From Pseudophaeobacter profundi (lineage in GTDB: Bacteria; Pseudomonadota; Alphaproteobacteria; Rhodobacterales; Rhodobacteraceae): 64,000 nt of DNA. Below the pieces are notes generated by a model that worked only from the letters and a program-made list of their open reading frames with translations, searched no databases and was not told where the DNA came from. Positions 47,383-56,475 of this stretch are shown piece by piece; the stretch's first letter is position 1; every line of letters begins with the position of its first letter. The stretch is taken from positions 62,001 through 126,000 of the forward strand of contig NZ_JARJEF010000006.1 of assembly GCF_029697505.1 (NCBI RefSeq). Reading direction: 5' to 3'. The translations under genes and the position numbers were made by a program.

Positions 47383-47670
47383 CTAGCGCGGCTCTGCACC
47401 GATATAGACAAAAACCTTGCTGCGAGAGGTGGCACCCCGGCGCAATTCCAGGTTGGAGCTGGCCGTCCCCATGGCGCGAGCCAAGAGCTGGCGCACCGCC
47501 TCGGTGGCCTTGCCATTTTCTGGCGCGGCCGTCACCGCAACCTTGATCAGGCCATCCGCCACGGTCAGGGCGTTCCTCGCCGCCTTTGGCACCACCTTCA
47601 CGGCAATCAATCCATCCCTGACCGCAAGATGCGACAGATCCGGCAGGTCTTTCTTCTTTGGCTTTCCCAT
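47383..47670 (-). CDS. YggU-family (DUF167) protein
   Basis: The 95-residue protein has the DUF167 core: VKVVPKAARNAL, VAVTAAPENGKATEAV and LELRRGATSRSKVFVY. This small fold is conserved in bacteria without a known function. Lys-rich start (GKPKKK). The ATG at 47670 gives the typical length; an open frame upstream is not conserved-looking. Confidence 0.88.
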   Translation of the reverse strand: MGKPKKKDLPDLSHLAVRDGLIAVKVVPKAARNALTVADGLIKVAVTAAPENGKATEAVRQLLARAMGTASSNLELRRGATSRSKVFVYIGAEPR

Positions 47671-47836
47671 GTGCAAGGGATGCCTGCAAAGCCCCCCCAT
47701 GACCAGAGATTTTTGCCGCGTCCCAGGCTGCTGCCGGGTCCTCTTGACGGGTTGCACAGAAACTGCGCTCCCCTCCTCTTGAATTTCCGCCTATAGATGC
47801 CGAAATTACGCTCATTGATGTAAAAAGGCTTTACAT

Positions 47837-48415
47837 ATGACCCAACCCAATGCTCCTGCCCTCCAATTCCTGCTGTCGCGGCGCTCTCGTCCGGCAAAGA
47901 CACTGATCGCACCCGCCCCCAGCCGCGCAGAGCTGGCACCGCTGTTGCAGGCTGCGGCCCGCAGCCCCGACCACGGCAAACTGGAACCCTGGCGATTTGT
48001 GGTGATCGAAAAGGCGGCCATGGCGCGCCTCGCCGATCTGACCAGCCAGGCTGGCGCCCGTTTGGGCAAATCACCAGAGGATATTGCCAAGGGCCGCAGC
48101 CAGTTCGAGCTGGGGCATCTGGCCGTGGCGGTGATCGAGGTGCAGAAAGAAAGCGCAAAAATTCCAGCAATCGAACAAAGCTACAGCGCTGGGGCAGTCT
48201 GCCTGGCACTGTTGAATGCGGCTTTGGCGGCGGGCTGGGGGGCCAATTGGCTGTCAGGTTGGGCCAGCCATGACCGCCAGTTCTGCGAGGAAGGCTTTAA
48301 CCTCGCCAAAAACGAGCGCATCGCCGGGATCATCCATATCGCCACCCAGGGCGCCATCCCACCGGAACGCCCCCGCCCGGATCTTGAAGAGCTGACCACC
48401 TGGATGTCGGCATGA
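47837..48415 (+). CDS. Nitroreductase-family protein
   Basis: The 192-residue FMN enzyme has the family LLSRRS start with the FMN-binding Arg residues, AARSPDHGKLEPWRFVV and GWGANWLSGW. It reduces nitro or quinone compounds with NAD(P)H; the true substrate is unknown. It overlaps the next gene by four bases (ATGA at 48412-48415), so the two are translationally coupled. Confidence 0.88.
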   Translation: MTQPNAPALQFLLSRRSRPAKTLIAPAPSRAELAPLLQAAARSPDHGKLEPWRFVVIEKAAMARLADLTSQAGARLGKSPEDIAKGRSQFELGHLAVAVIEVQKESAKIPAIEQSYSAGAVCLALLNAALAAGWGANWLSGWASHDRQFCEEGFNLAKNERIAGIIHIATQGAIPPERPRPDLEELTTWMSA

Positions 48416-49104
48416 TATTTGATGCGTTTTTCAAAACTCTTGGCCAAATGGGCGACCCACGGTTTCGCCGGGTTCTGTTCCTTGGTGTCGGACTGACGCT
48501 GGCGCTGCTGATTGGCGCCACCCTTGGGTTTCTGGGGCTGGTGCAATGGCTGACCGCGTCCAGCGTTACCCTGCCATTGATTGGGTCCGTTACCTGGCTG
48601 GATGATGTGTTTTCCATCGGCTCTGTCATTTTGATGATGTTTTTATCGGTCTTCCTGATGGTGCCGGTGGCCTCGGCCATTACCTCTTTGTTTCTGGACG
48701 AGGTGGCGCAGGCGGTAGAAGACCGTCATTTCCCCCACCTTCCAGAGGTCGCGGCTATTCCCATCTGGGAAGCGGTCAAGGATACGATGAATTTTCTGGG
48801 GGTGCTGATCGGGGCCAATATTCTGGCGCTGATCCTCTATGTCATCTTCCCACCCGCCGCGCCCTTTATCTTTTGGGCCCTGAACGGTTTCTTGCTGGGG
48901 CGGGAATATTTCACCCTGGCCGCCAGCCGCCGCGTCGGCCCGGTTGAGGCCCGCAAGATGTGCCGCAGGCATCAGGGCACGATTTGGGGGGCCGGCATCC
49001 TGATGGCCATGCCGCTGTCGATCCCACTGGTCAATCTGGTGATCCCGATCCTGGGCGCGGCGACCTTTACCCACCTGTTTCATGCCCTGTGGCGCCAGGG
49101 TTGA
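48412..49104 (+). CDS. EI24-domain membrane protein (CysZ-like)
   Basis: The 230-residue membrane protein has four or more hydrophobic segments with PLIGSVTWLDDVFSIGSV and ending MPLSIPLVNLVIPILGAATFTHLFHAL, which fits the EI24/CysZ family. CysZ is a sulfate permease, but this branch has no demonstrated sulfate role. The coupling to a nitroreductase suggests a shared but unknown function. Confidence 0.82.
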   Translation: MIFDAFFKTLGQMGDPRFRRVLFLGVGLTLALLIGATLGFLGLVQWLTASSVTLPLIGSVTWLDDVFSIGSVILMMFLSVFLMVPVASAITSLFLDEVAQAVEDRHFPHLPEVAAIPIWEAVKDTMNFLGVLIGANILALILYVIFPPAAPFIFWALNGFLLGREYFTLAASRRVGPVEARKMCRRHQGTIWGAGILMAMPLSIPLVNLVIPILGAATFTHLFHALWRQG

Positions 49105-49231
49105 AACGCCGACACGCCAAAGCAAGCACCCAAAAAACAATGACCCGGCAGCCACATAGCCTGTGGCGCCGGGTCTTTCGTTTGTCAGGTTACTGATTTG
49201 TCAGATTACAGCGACCCCGGTCCATCTCGGC

Positions 49232-49507
49232 TTAGACAGGGTCTGGCAGGCGATCAAACCAGTCAAAATCATTGACGCTGATCACCCCGGACAAAATGAT
49301 GCCGGCAATCAGCATCCACAACAGACAGGAAACACCGGTGGTGATCAGCGCCTTCTGCTTGAGATAATGATTTTCGGGTGCGCCCGCATGGGTGCCGGGT
49401 GCGATCACCCCCTTGTCGCCCTGTGTTTCAATGCGGATCGGGATGATGACCAGAAAGGTCATGAACCAGATCACCGCGAACAAAACCAAACCGGATGTAA
49501 TCGCCAT
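49232..49507 (-). CDS. DUF1467 membrane protein
   Basis: The 91-residue protein has two hydrophobic segments (residues 4-24 and 55-77) around a short polar loop with PENHYLKQK. This matches DUF1467, a family of alphaproteobacteria without known function. It is 56 bases downstream of methylmalonyl-CoA epimerase on the same strand, an arrangement I recall as common in the Rhodobacterales. Confidence 0.85.
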   Translation of the reverse strand: MAITSGLVLFAVIWFMTFLVIIPIRIETQGDKGVIAPGTHAGAPENHYLKQKALITTGVSCLLWMLIAGIILSGVISVNDFDWFDRLPDPV

Positions 49508-49563
49508 TGTGCATCTTCCTTACGTGCATGCTGCCCCTCAGTCAGAGCAGGACCTACCTAATG

Positions 49564-49968
49564 TCAAACCTGTTCAAGTTCCACCAGACAGCCATTGAAA
49601 TCTTTTGGGTGCAGGAACAAAACCGGCTTGCCATGGGCGCCGATCTTCGGCTCTCCGCCGCCCAGTACCCGCGCGCCTTCCGCCAGAAGGTGATCACGCG
49701 CGGCCAGGATATCGTCGACCTCATAGCAGATGTGATGAATGCCCCCGGCCGGATTCTTTTCCAGAAAGCCGTTGATAGGAGAGTTTTCGCCAAGCGGATA
49801 CAGAAGTTCGATCTTGGTGTTTGGCAGTTCGATAAAGACAACCGTCACCCCGTGATCAGGTTCATCCTGAGGCGCGCCGACCTTGGCACCAAGCGTGCTG
49901 CGATACTGCGCCGATGCGGCCTCTAGGTCGGGAACGGCAATGGCGACGTGATTCAGGCGTCCAATCAT
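49564..49968 (-). CDS. mce: Methylmalonyl-CoA epimerase
   Basis: The 134-residue VOC-fold enzyme interconverts (2R)- and (2S)-methylmalonyl-CoA. Metal ligands are seen in LNHVAIAV (His), GGIHHICYEVDD (His) and CLVELEQV (Glu). It works with B12-dependent mutase and MeaB (19703-20683 here). The ATG at 49968 begins the family N-terminus MIGRLNHVAIAVPDL. Confidence 0.93.
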   Translation of the reverse strand: MIGRLNHVAIAVPDLEAASAQYRSTLGAKVGAPQDEPDHGVTVVFIELPNTKIELLYPLGENSPINGFLEKNPAGGIHHICYEVDDILAARDHLLAEGARVLGGGEPKIGAHGKPVLFLHPKDFNGCLVELEQV

Positions 49969-50223
49969 GATCTGGCTTCTCCTTGGCGATGCGTTATGCT
50001 GCCATATGCACAAGTGCCGCCAGCCAGTGCAAGTGCGCCAATGCGCCCAGGTCGCCATATCACGCGGGGTTCCACCGCGCCCGTGCCATCCCTGCCCGCC
50101 AAACTGCGCCCTGTGCCGCTGTCTGCGCCCTGCCCCACTCTCTGCCACGGCTGGACGCTGTTAACTTTGAATTAGCCAATAATTTATAGCGTCAGCCTGT
50201 GTATCGCGGAAGGAGTATGAGTA

Positions 50224-50943
50224 ATGGACGATTCGGAACTGTTTGCTGCCGCCCAAAGATTGCCAAATGCCCGCCGCCCCCTGTTGGGGCTGACCATTCT
50301 GGTCGTCGAAGACAGTCGCTATGCCTGCGAGGCACTGCGGTTGCTCTGCCTGCGCAGTGGCGCCCGTATTCGACGTGCCGATTGCCTGAAATCTGCCCGC
50401 CGTCACCTACAGGTCTACCGCCCCTCGGTGGTGATCACGGATGTTGGCCTGCCAGATGGCTCTGGTCTGGATCTCATCAGAGAAATGAACGCTGCGCGCC
50501 CAAGGGTCCGGATTGTCCTCGCCATTTCCGGCGATGAAGGCGTCGAAGAGGCCACGCTCAAGGCTGGTGCCGATGGCTTCATCGCCAAGCCGATCACCTC
50601 ACTCGCGAGTTTTCAAAACGCCATCCTGTCGCGCCTTCCCTGTGACGACCAACCTAGCGGTCCTCGTCAGGTTAGCGCTGAAACCATAGAGCCAGATCTC
50701 CTTGCATTTATGGATGACATGGCCCATGCGGCGGACCTGTTGACCAACAGGGGCGAAGAAAAAACCCTGGATTATCTGGCACAGTTTGTCGGTGGTGTTG
50801 CCCGCAGCGCTGGCGATGCCCCCCTGGCCAAGGCCGCAGAAGACTTGGCCCGCGCCCGGTCGGAAGGTCGCCCTGTTGCCAGTGATGCTGCGCTGATGGC
50901 CGGACTGGTGCATAAACGACTGGAACAAAAGATCGCCATCTAA
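50224..50943 (+). CDS. Response regulator with degenerate Hpt-like tail
   Basis: The 239-residue protein has a receiver domain (about residues 22-140): acidic pocket Glu29/Asp30, phosphoacceptor Asp73 in VVITDVGLPDGSG, Ser102 and Lys122 in FIAKPI. A linker leads to a helical segment (about 155-239) that reads like an Hpt domain: LAQFVGGVARSAGDAPLAKA lines up with the Hpt core where the phospho-histidine should be, but that position is Gln187 and the following Lys is Gly. No DNA-binding domain is present. GGAAGGAG precedes the ATG. A short membrane protein follows after two bases. Probable role: phosphorelay partner or sink without phosphotransfer. Confidence 0.82.
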   Translation: MDDSELFAAAQRLPNARRPLLGLTILVVEDSRYACEALRLLCLRSGARIRRADCLKSARRHLQVYRPSVVITDVGLPDGSGLDLIREMNAARPRVRIVLAISGDEGVEEATLKAGADGFIAKPITSLASFQNAILSRLPCDDQPSGPRQVSAETIEPDLLAFMDDMAHAADLLTNRGEEKTLDYLAQFVGGVARSAGDAPLAKAAEDLARARSEGRPVASDAALMAGLVHKRLEQKIAI

Positions 50944-50945
50944 TC

Positions 50946-51092
50946 ATGCTGGAAGTTCTTGTCATTTCCCTGGCAACCCTTGCCATTGTTTTCTACCTGC
51001 AAGCACGACATTCAGCCCGGGCCATCCGCCGCAACCGTGCTCGGGCAGCCGATAGCGTGCAATCCTTGCTGATCCACCCCACGAAACGCTAG
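50946..51092 (+). CDS. 48-residue single-span membrane protein
   Basis: It starts at ATG 50946, two bases after the response regulator stop, and ends at TAG 51090-51092. Residues 3-20 are hydrophobic (VLVISLATLAIVFYL) and the rest is basic (RAIRRNRARAAD). This gives a one-pass membrane peptide with a positively charged cytoplasmic tail. No ribosome site of its own is clear, which fits reinitiation after the upstream gene. I do not recognise a family. Confidence 0.6.
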   Translation: MLEVLVISLATLAIVFYLQARHSARAIRRNRARAADSVQSLLIHPTKR

Positions 51093-51100
51093 AATCTGTA

Positions 51101-51127
51101 GCGCAACACCGGGGACCGGTTTTGCGC
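51101..51127 (+). terminator. Hairpin after the response regulator operon
   Basis: GCGCAA-CA-CCGG and CCGG-TT-TTGCGC form a nested stem around GGA, nine bases after the small peptide's stop. No T run follows. Confidence 0.5.
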
Positions 51128-51287
51128 ACCTAAGACATGCGACACCACAAAAGCAGAGCCAGTCACGCGAATGCAAATTGGCGCCACGGACTCTGGTGTC
51201 AGTTCCTCTCATTCGGCTGCTGTCTGGCGCTATCTCAGCTGGCGGGCCGCTTGATCGGCAGGCGGGCTGGGCACCCAATCCCCAGTT

Positions 51288-52538
51288 TTACCGCAGAAAT
51301 CCGGGGTCCTGCCCCATTTGCAGCCCCGGAAACACTGTGGTTTCCAGATCCCTCTGGCCTGTCGCTGTCAGCCCCCGCATGATCCAGGCGGTTGCCTCAC
51401 GCACATCGCCCGTGGGCATCAGATCGCGGCGATTATACAGCGCCGCCTCCTCCAGCCCTGGCCAGCGCCCATAGACGCGCCCCCCCCGGATTGCCCCCCC
51501 GGCAAGAACCATCGCCCCCCCGGTGCCATGATCGGTGCCCCCGGTGCCGTTCTCGCGGACTGTACGGCCAAATTCTGTCATGGCAACAACTGCGGTTTTG
51601 TCCCAAACAGTTTCTCCAAGCTCTTGTTTTAGCGTTAAAATGCAATCACTCAGCCGTGTCAGGGCCGGTTTCAGAGATGCCTTCTGGCGGTTGTGCGTGT
51701 CCCAGCCATTCAGCGAGAACGACGCGATCCGGGTATCCCCACGCAACTGTTCCGCCGCAAAGCTGGCCAGCTTTACATGCGGCTTGCCGGGGGCCGGGCG
51801 AGGCATTTCCATCGCGCCTGCTGCCATATCTGCCATCATGTCGACCGCTTGCCCCCCAAAGGCGGGCGCCGCCGCTGCCGCTGCCGCGTCGCGTGACAGG
51901 GCCAGCGCTTCGGACAGGGCCGCCGAAAACAGCGGGTCTTCCTGCATCATCAGTGTCGCCAGTTGCTCCGCCTGCGGGCTAAGCGCCAGATCGGCATCCG
52001 GCGACCAGTCCGACACTGGCGCGGCCCCCTGCAACAGCCGCAGATCGCCATTGCCAATGGCAAATGCGGTGCGCGCGACCACCCCGGTTTGCACCTGCAA
52101 CAGCCGGTTCAGCCAGCCATCGCGGCGCTCTCCCAGTCCAATGGTGCCCGCCTCCAGCAGATCCTGCCCGTCAAAATGGCTGCGCCGGTCGCGATAAGGG
52201 GTAGAAACCGCCTGCACAAAGCCCAGCTCTTGCTGCTGCCACAGGGGCATCAGCGGTGCCAGCGCCGGGTGCATCGCAAAAAAACCATCAAGATCAAGCC
52301 CGCCCGCCGCATCCGCGTTCTTGGCCTGCAACAAGCCGGGGCGCAGTCCGGCAAAGCCAGGATCACCATAGGGCCTGAGCACATCCAGCCCATCCATGCC
52401 GCCGCGCAGAATGATCACCACCAGACGCCGATCCCAGGGCGCGGCGGCAAAGCTCATCGGGGTGATCAGCGGGCTGGCTGCCAATGAACAGCCCAACAGG
52501 CCACTACGGGCAAGAAATTTACGACGTGAGAGCGTCAT
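51288..52538 (-). CDS. DUF1501 Tat-exported protein
   Basis: The 416-residue protein opens SRRKFLARSGLLG, a twin-arginine signal with hydrophobic region to about residue 32. The DUF1501 body includes LVVIILRGGMDGLDVL and TEFGRTVRENGTGGTDHGTGG, which resembles an alkaline-phosphatase/sulfatase-like metal site. Family function unknown. It follows a DUF1800 gene by 38 bases; the two families very often occur as this pair. Confidence 0.9.
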   Translation of the reverse strand: MTLSRRKFLARSGLLGCSLAASPLITPMSFAAAPWDRRLVVIILRGGMDGLDVLRPYGDPGFAGLRPGLLQAKNADAAGGLDLDGFFAMHPALAPLMPLWQQQELGFVQAVSTPYRDRRSHFDGQDLLEAGTIGLGERRDGWLNRLLQVQTGVVARTAFAIGNGDLRLLQGAAPVSDWSPDADLALSPQAEQLATLMMQEDPLFSAALSEALALSRDAAAAAAAPAFGGQAVDMMADMAAGAMEMPRPAPGKPHVKLASFAAEQLRGDTRIASFSLNGWDTHNRQKASLKPALTRLSDCILTLKQELGETVWDKTAVVAMTEFGRTVRENGTGGTDHGTGGAMVLAGGAIRGGRVYGRWPGLEEAALYNRRDLMPTGDVREATAWIMRGLTATGQRDLETTVFPGLQMGQDPGFLR

Positions 52539-52576
52539 CTGCGATCTCCCTTTTGTAGCACCGGCCCCGTTTGGGC

Positions 52577-53962
52577 CTAGCGCCGTTGAAAACCTGGTGC
52601 ACAGAGCACCAGACCAATGGCCTCGGCCCGGGTTTCGGCCGCCGATGCAACAAACCGCACCTGCGCATCAGCCCGCGCGCCCAGGCTTTGGCGGGCAAAG
52701 GCGTCGGGGTCAGGCAGAGTATCGAGCAGACGGCTGGGGGCAGACATAGACCAGCGCAGCCGCGCTGACAGCCCCTGTGGGGTAATCCAGGCCTCATCTG
52801 CCTCATCCCAGCCATCCGGCCCGCTCGGCGCCTGCCAGTTCTGACCCATGACTTTCAGCGGCACAAGAAAGCTCTGTCGGATGCGCTTGCCGTTCAGCCC
52901 GGACAGTGCAGCGGGTGACAGCGCCAGAGCGCGACAACTGGAGGCAATGAAATCAAAGGGGGGTTTTACATTCTGCAGCCCCGGTTCCCAGGCCAGCGGA
53001 TGGGTCAACAACCGTTCATACAGCGCGCCGAGATGGCCGCCGCTGTCGCGGTAGCTGGCGGCAAGGTCCGCCACCAGGGCGGGGTCCGGGGCGTCGCGGG
53101 TGAAATGCACTGCCAGCTTCCAGGCAATGTGATCGGCTGTGGCCGGGTGCCGGGCCAGATCGCGCAGCGCCTGTAACACAGGCTCCAGCCCCGCGGTATC
53201 GCCGCCATAGCTCTGGCCCAGCACCTGCTCTGCGCCGGGTTCGGCCAGGGCCCTGCGAAAGACAAAACCGGATTTGACGCGATAGCTGAGCCCGGTGAAC
53301 AGTTCCGCCAGTTGCCCAACGTCCGCCTGACTATAGGGGCCGTTCACCCCCACAGTGTGCAGCTCCAACACCTCGCGCGCCAGGTTTTCATTCAGCCCGC
53401 CACGCCCCCCCTGACGCCGCGAAGCCTGGCTGTGCGCCCCCTGAGAGTGGGTCTGATCAAGGTAGTGCAACATCAAGGGGCTGGTGACGGCAGCAATGAG
53501 AAGATCTTCGAACCTGCCAGTTATATTCGGGCGAATTGCACTTTCGACATAGCCATACCCCAGGGGCCGCATCGCCTGACCTTTGCCCTGAGCCGTGAAA
53601 TGATCTGCCCAGAACAGCGTCAGTCGTTCCCGCAGGCCATCCCGGGTGGTGATCTGGCGCAACAACAGCTGGCGAAACCAGTGATCGCGCTGCTGCAAAT
53701 GGCGGCGGCGATAGCGGCGAAAGGCCTCTTGGCTTTGCTCGCCCTCGGGCGTGCCCTGACTGCGCCGGGCCTCTTTGCGCATCTGGCGAAACCCCTGCAC
53801 AGCCGCCAGGCCCGCTGTAGCGCCCGCGATGGGAAAGTGCTGCGACGCCAGATCCGGCCCCTGCAACTGCGCCAGCATCTGGTCGGCCGATCCTGGCGCA
53901 GGGATCCCTGGCGACAACCCACAGCCAAAGCGGATCGCTGCCAGTTCAGGATCATAGGGCAT
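52577..53962 (-). CDS. DUF1800 protein
   Basis: The 461-residue protein has the DUF1800 core: RQLLLRQITTRDGLRERLTLFWADHF, followed by GGLNENLAREVLELHTVGVNGPYSQ (paraphrased here as two family blocks around residues 95 and 190). It has no obvious signal peptide. It is first in the two-gene unit with the DUF1501 protein. Role unknown; partner export of the second protein suggests a function at the cell envelope. Confidence 0.88.
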   Translation of the reverse strand: MPYDPELAAIRFGCGLSPGIPAPGSADQMLAQLQGPDLASQHFPIAGATAGLAAVQGFRQMRKEARRSQGTPEGEQSQEAFRRYRRRHLQQRDHWFRQLLLRQITTRDGLRERLTLFWADHFTAQGKGQAMRPLGYGYVESAIRPNITGRFEDLLIAAVTSPLMLHYLDQTHSQGAHSQASRRQGGRGGLNENLAREVLELHTVGVNGPYSQADVGQLAELFTGLSYRVKSGFVFRRALAEPGAEQVLGQSYGGDTAGLEPVLQALRDLARHPATADHIAWKLAVHFTRDAPDPALVADLAASYRDSGGHLGALYERLLTHPLAWEPGLQNVKPPFDFIASSCRALALSPAALSGLNGKRIRQSFLVPLKVMGQNWQAPSGPDGWDEADEAWITPQGLSARLRWSMSAPSRLLDTLPDPDAFARQSLGARADAQVRFVASAAETRAEAIGLVLCAPGFQRR

Positions 53963-54172
53963 CGTATTCTCCCGACATGGTTCAGTATTGTAGCACCGAG
54001 CGCCGTAGTGTCTATCAGCGAGGGGGCCTGTCAGCCAGAGGGCCTGACTGACAGGCTACCCCCGACTTGCAGGCTTTGCACCACTGCATGGTCTCTTGCG
54101 CATCTTCCCGCCCATGCGCGTCTTTGCCCAAGACCGGTGATAGTTATGAGGGCCCTGCCGCGTTTGAATATA

Positions 54173-54230
54173 GGGGCTCTGCCCCCGCGCCCGGCGGGCG
54201 CTCCCCCGGGATATTTCAGGCCAAATGAAG
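54173..54230 (+). repeat. Single copy of the intergenic repeat
   Basis: GGGGCTCTGCCCC, a GC-rich spacer, then CCCCCGGGATATTTCAGGCC and AAATGAAG. It matches both arms at 23371-23487. It lies in the 394-base gap between the DUF1800 and aspS genes; the rest of that gap (53963-54172) shows no gene. Confidence 0.75.
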
Positions 54231-54289
54231 TCGGCAAAGCGCACCCCGATGCCACTGTTGCTGAGAGGCGCTGGTAGGTCGATGCAGAA

Positions 54290-54315
54290 ACACCCGGAAG
54301 AAACCTTCCGGGTGT
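54290..54315 (-). terminator. Intrinsic terminator of aspS
   Basis: ACACCCGGAAG and CTTCCGGGTGT form a perfect 11-base stem around four bases. On the minus strand it is followed by TTCTGC, a short T-containing tail, 41 bases after aspS. Confidence 0.7.
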
Positions 54316-54356
54316 CGTCGTTTTACAGAGCTGCAGGGACCACCGCGAGACGCGGC

Positions 54357-56210
54357 CTACTGGTCCTGGGGGATGACCCGCAGGCCCAGTTCCATCAACT
54401 GTTCAGACATTGGCTCACTTGGCGCCGACATCATCAGATCTTCGGCGCGCTGGTTCATCGGGAACATGATGACCTCGCGGATATTGGCCTCATCCGCCAG
54501 CAGCATCACCATCCGGTCAATGCCGGCAGCACAGCCACCGTGCGGCGGGGCGCCATATTGGAAGGCATTGACCATGCCGCCAAAGCGTTTTTCAACCTCG
54601 TCCTTGCCGTAGCCGGCGATTTCAAAGGCTTTGAACATGATTTCGGGACGGTGGTTCCGGATCGCACCCGAGACCAGCTCGTAGCCGTTGCAGGCCAGGT
54701 CATATTGGTAGCCGAGCACCTCAAGCGGGTTGCCCTCAAGCGCTTCCATTCCGCCCTGGGGCATCGAGAAAGGGTTGTGCTCGAAGTCGATCTTGCCGGT
54801 TTCCTCATCCGCTTCGTAGATCGGGAAGTCGACAACCCAGGCAAAGGCAAAGCGGTCCTTGTCGGTGAGGCCCAGTTCTTCGCCGATTACGTTGCGGGCG
54901 CGGCCAGCAACGCCTTCGAAGGCTTTGGGTTTGCCGCCGAGGAAGAAGGCGGCATCGCCCACGTCAAGGCCGAGCTGCTGGCGGATCGCTTCGGTGCGCT
55001 CGGGGCCGATGTTCTTGGCCAGGGGGCCTGCGGCCTCGCTGCCGAGGGTGATCTCGCCGGATTTGACCAGGGCGTTGACCTCTTTGACGGTGATGCCGCG
55101 CTCCTGGGCAATGCTGTCCGGCGACTGTTTGCGCCAGAAGATATAGCCCATGCCGGGCAGGCCTTCTTTTTGCGCAAAGGCGTTCATGCGGTCGCAGAAC
55201 TTGCGGCTGCCGCCGGTGGGCGCCGGAATAGCGCGGATCTCGGTGCCTTCCTGTTCCAGCAGTTTGGCAAAGATGGCAAAGCCGGAACCGGCAAAATGTT
55301 CGGAGACCACCTGCATCTTGATCGGGTTGCGCAGGTCGGGCTTGTCCGAGCCATACCAAAGCGCCGCATCGCGGTAGGAGATCTGCGGCCAGTCTGTGTC
55401 AACCTTGCGACCACCGCCGAACTCTTCGAAGACGCCCTGCATCACTGGCTGGATGGTATCAAAGACATCCTGCTGGGTAACAAAGGACATTTCGAGGTCA
55501 AGCTGGTAGAAATCGGTGGGCGAGCGGTCGGCGCGCGGGTCTTCGTCCCGGAAACAAGGCGCGATCTGGAAGTATTTGTCAAAGCCCGAGACCATCATCA
55601 GCTGTTTGAACTGCTGCGGCGCCTGCGGCAGCGCGTAGAATTTGCCGGGATGCAGACGCGAGGGTACCAGGAAGTCACGCGCCCCTTCGGGGGAGGAGGC
55701 GGTGATGATGGGGGTTTGGTATTCGTTGAAGCCCTTGTTCCACATGCGCTTGCGGATTGACTGCACCATGTTGGAGCGCAAGAGCATGTTTGCCTGCATC
55801 TTCTCGCGGCGCAGGTCGAGGTAGCGATAGCGCAGGCGGGTTTCTTCCGGGTATTCCTGTTCGCCAAAGACCATCAGCGGCAGTTCTTCGGCTTTGCCCA
55901 GGACTTCGATGTCGCGGATGAAGACCTCGATCTCACCGGTGGGAAGCTTGTCATTGACCAGGCTTGCGTCGCGCGCCAGCACATTGCCGTCGATGCGGAT
56001 ACACCATTCGGAGCGCACCTTTTCGATCTCGGCAAAGACGGGGCTGTCAGGATCGGCCATCACCTGGGTAATGCCATAATGGTCACGCAGGTCGATGAAC
56101 AGCAATCCGCCATGATCGCGGACACGATGGACCCAGCCGGAGAGGCGGACGGTGTCGCCCACGTTGGATTTGTTCAGTTCGGCGCAGGTATGGCTGCGAT
56201 AGGCATGCAT
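54357..56210 (-). CDS. aspS: Aspartyl-tRNA synthetase
   Basis: The 617-residue class II synthetase has an N-terminal OB-fold anticodon-binding domain (residues 1-110, [19 protein letters not shown]), motif 2 in [10 protein letters not shown] and motif 3 in [18 protein letters not shown]. The bacterial insertion domain is present. Length is at the bacterial norm (about 590) plus a modest extension. It charges tRNA-Asp in the cytoplasm; whether it also charges tRNA-Asn cannot be judged here. It stands alone with its own terminator. Confidence 0.95.
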   Translation of the reverse strand: MHAYRSHTCAELNKSNVGDTVRLSGWVHRVRDHGGLLFIDLRDHYGITQVMADPDSPVFAEIEKVRSEWCIRIDGNVLARDASLVNDKLPTGEIEVFIRDIEVLGKAEELPLMVFGEQEYPEETRLRYRYLDLRREKMQANMLLRSNMVQSIRKRMWNKGFNEYQTPIITASSPEGARDFLVPSRLHPGKFYALPQAPQQFKQLMMVSGFDKYFQIAPCFRDEDPRADRSPTDFYQLDLEMSFVTQQDVFDTIQPVMQGVFEEFGGGRKVDTDWPQISYRDAALWYGSDKPDLRNPIKMQVVSEHFAGSGFAIFAKLLEQEGTEIRAIPAPTGGSRKFCDRMNAFAQKEGLPGMGYIFWRKQSPDSIAQERGITVKEVNALVKSGEITLGSEAAGPLAKNIGPERTEAIRQQLGLDVGDAAFFLGGKPKAFEGVAGRARNVIGEELGLTDKDRFAFAWVVDFPIYEADEETGKIDFEHNPFSMPQGGMEALEGNPLEVLGYQYDLACNGYELVSGAIRNHRPEIMFKAFEIAGYGKDEVEKRFGGMVNAFQYGAPPHGGCAAGIDRMVMLLADEANIREVIMFPMNQRAEDLMMSAPSEPMSEQLMELGLRVIPQDQ

Positions 56211-56475
56211 GGCGTGACCTTTCGGTATGCGGGTCTAGTCTTTGGGCGGGCCGTCATTCGGGATATGCGCGTTGGCGCTGGGAATTCGGCGCAAAATTCG
56301 TCTGGGCCGATACACAGGGTTGCGGCGCGCTTGTCAAGCAAAGCGCGACGTTTTCGCCGCAATCTGAAGATATACTGCCCCCGTCGTGCTGGTTCCCCGG
56401 CCAGGCCGGGCGGGGGACCAGCCCCGCAGTCGGGCTTTGGGGCCCAGCATCAGGACCATCCGACGGCATTCCGGA

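Noticed and set aside
54225-55760. Plus-strand open frame of 511 codons over aspS
   Set aside because: Antisense to aspS and without any recognisable motif.
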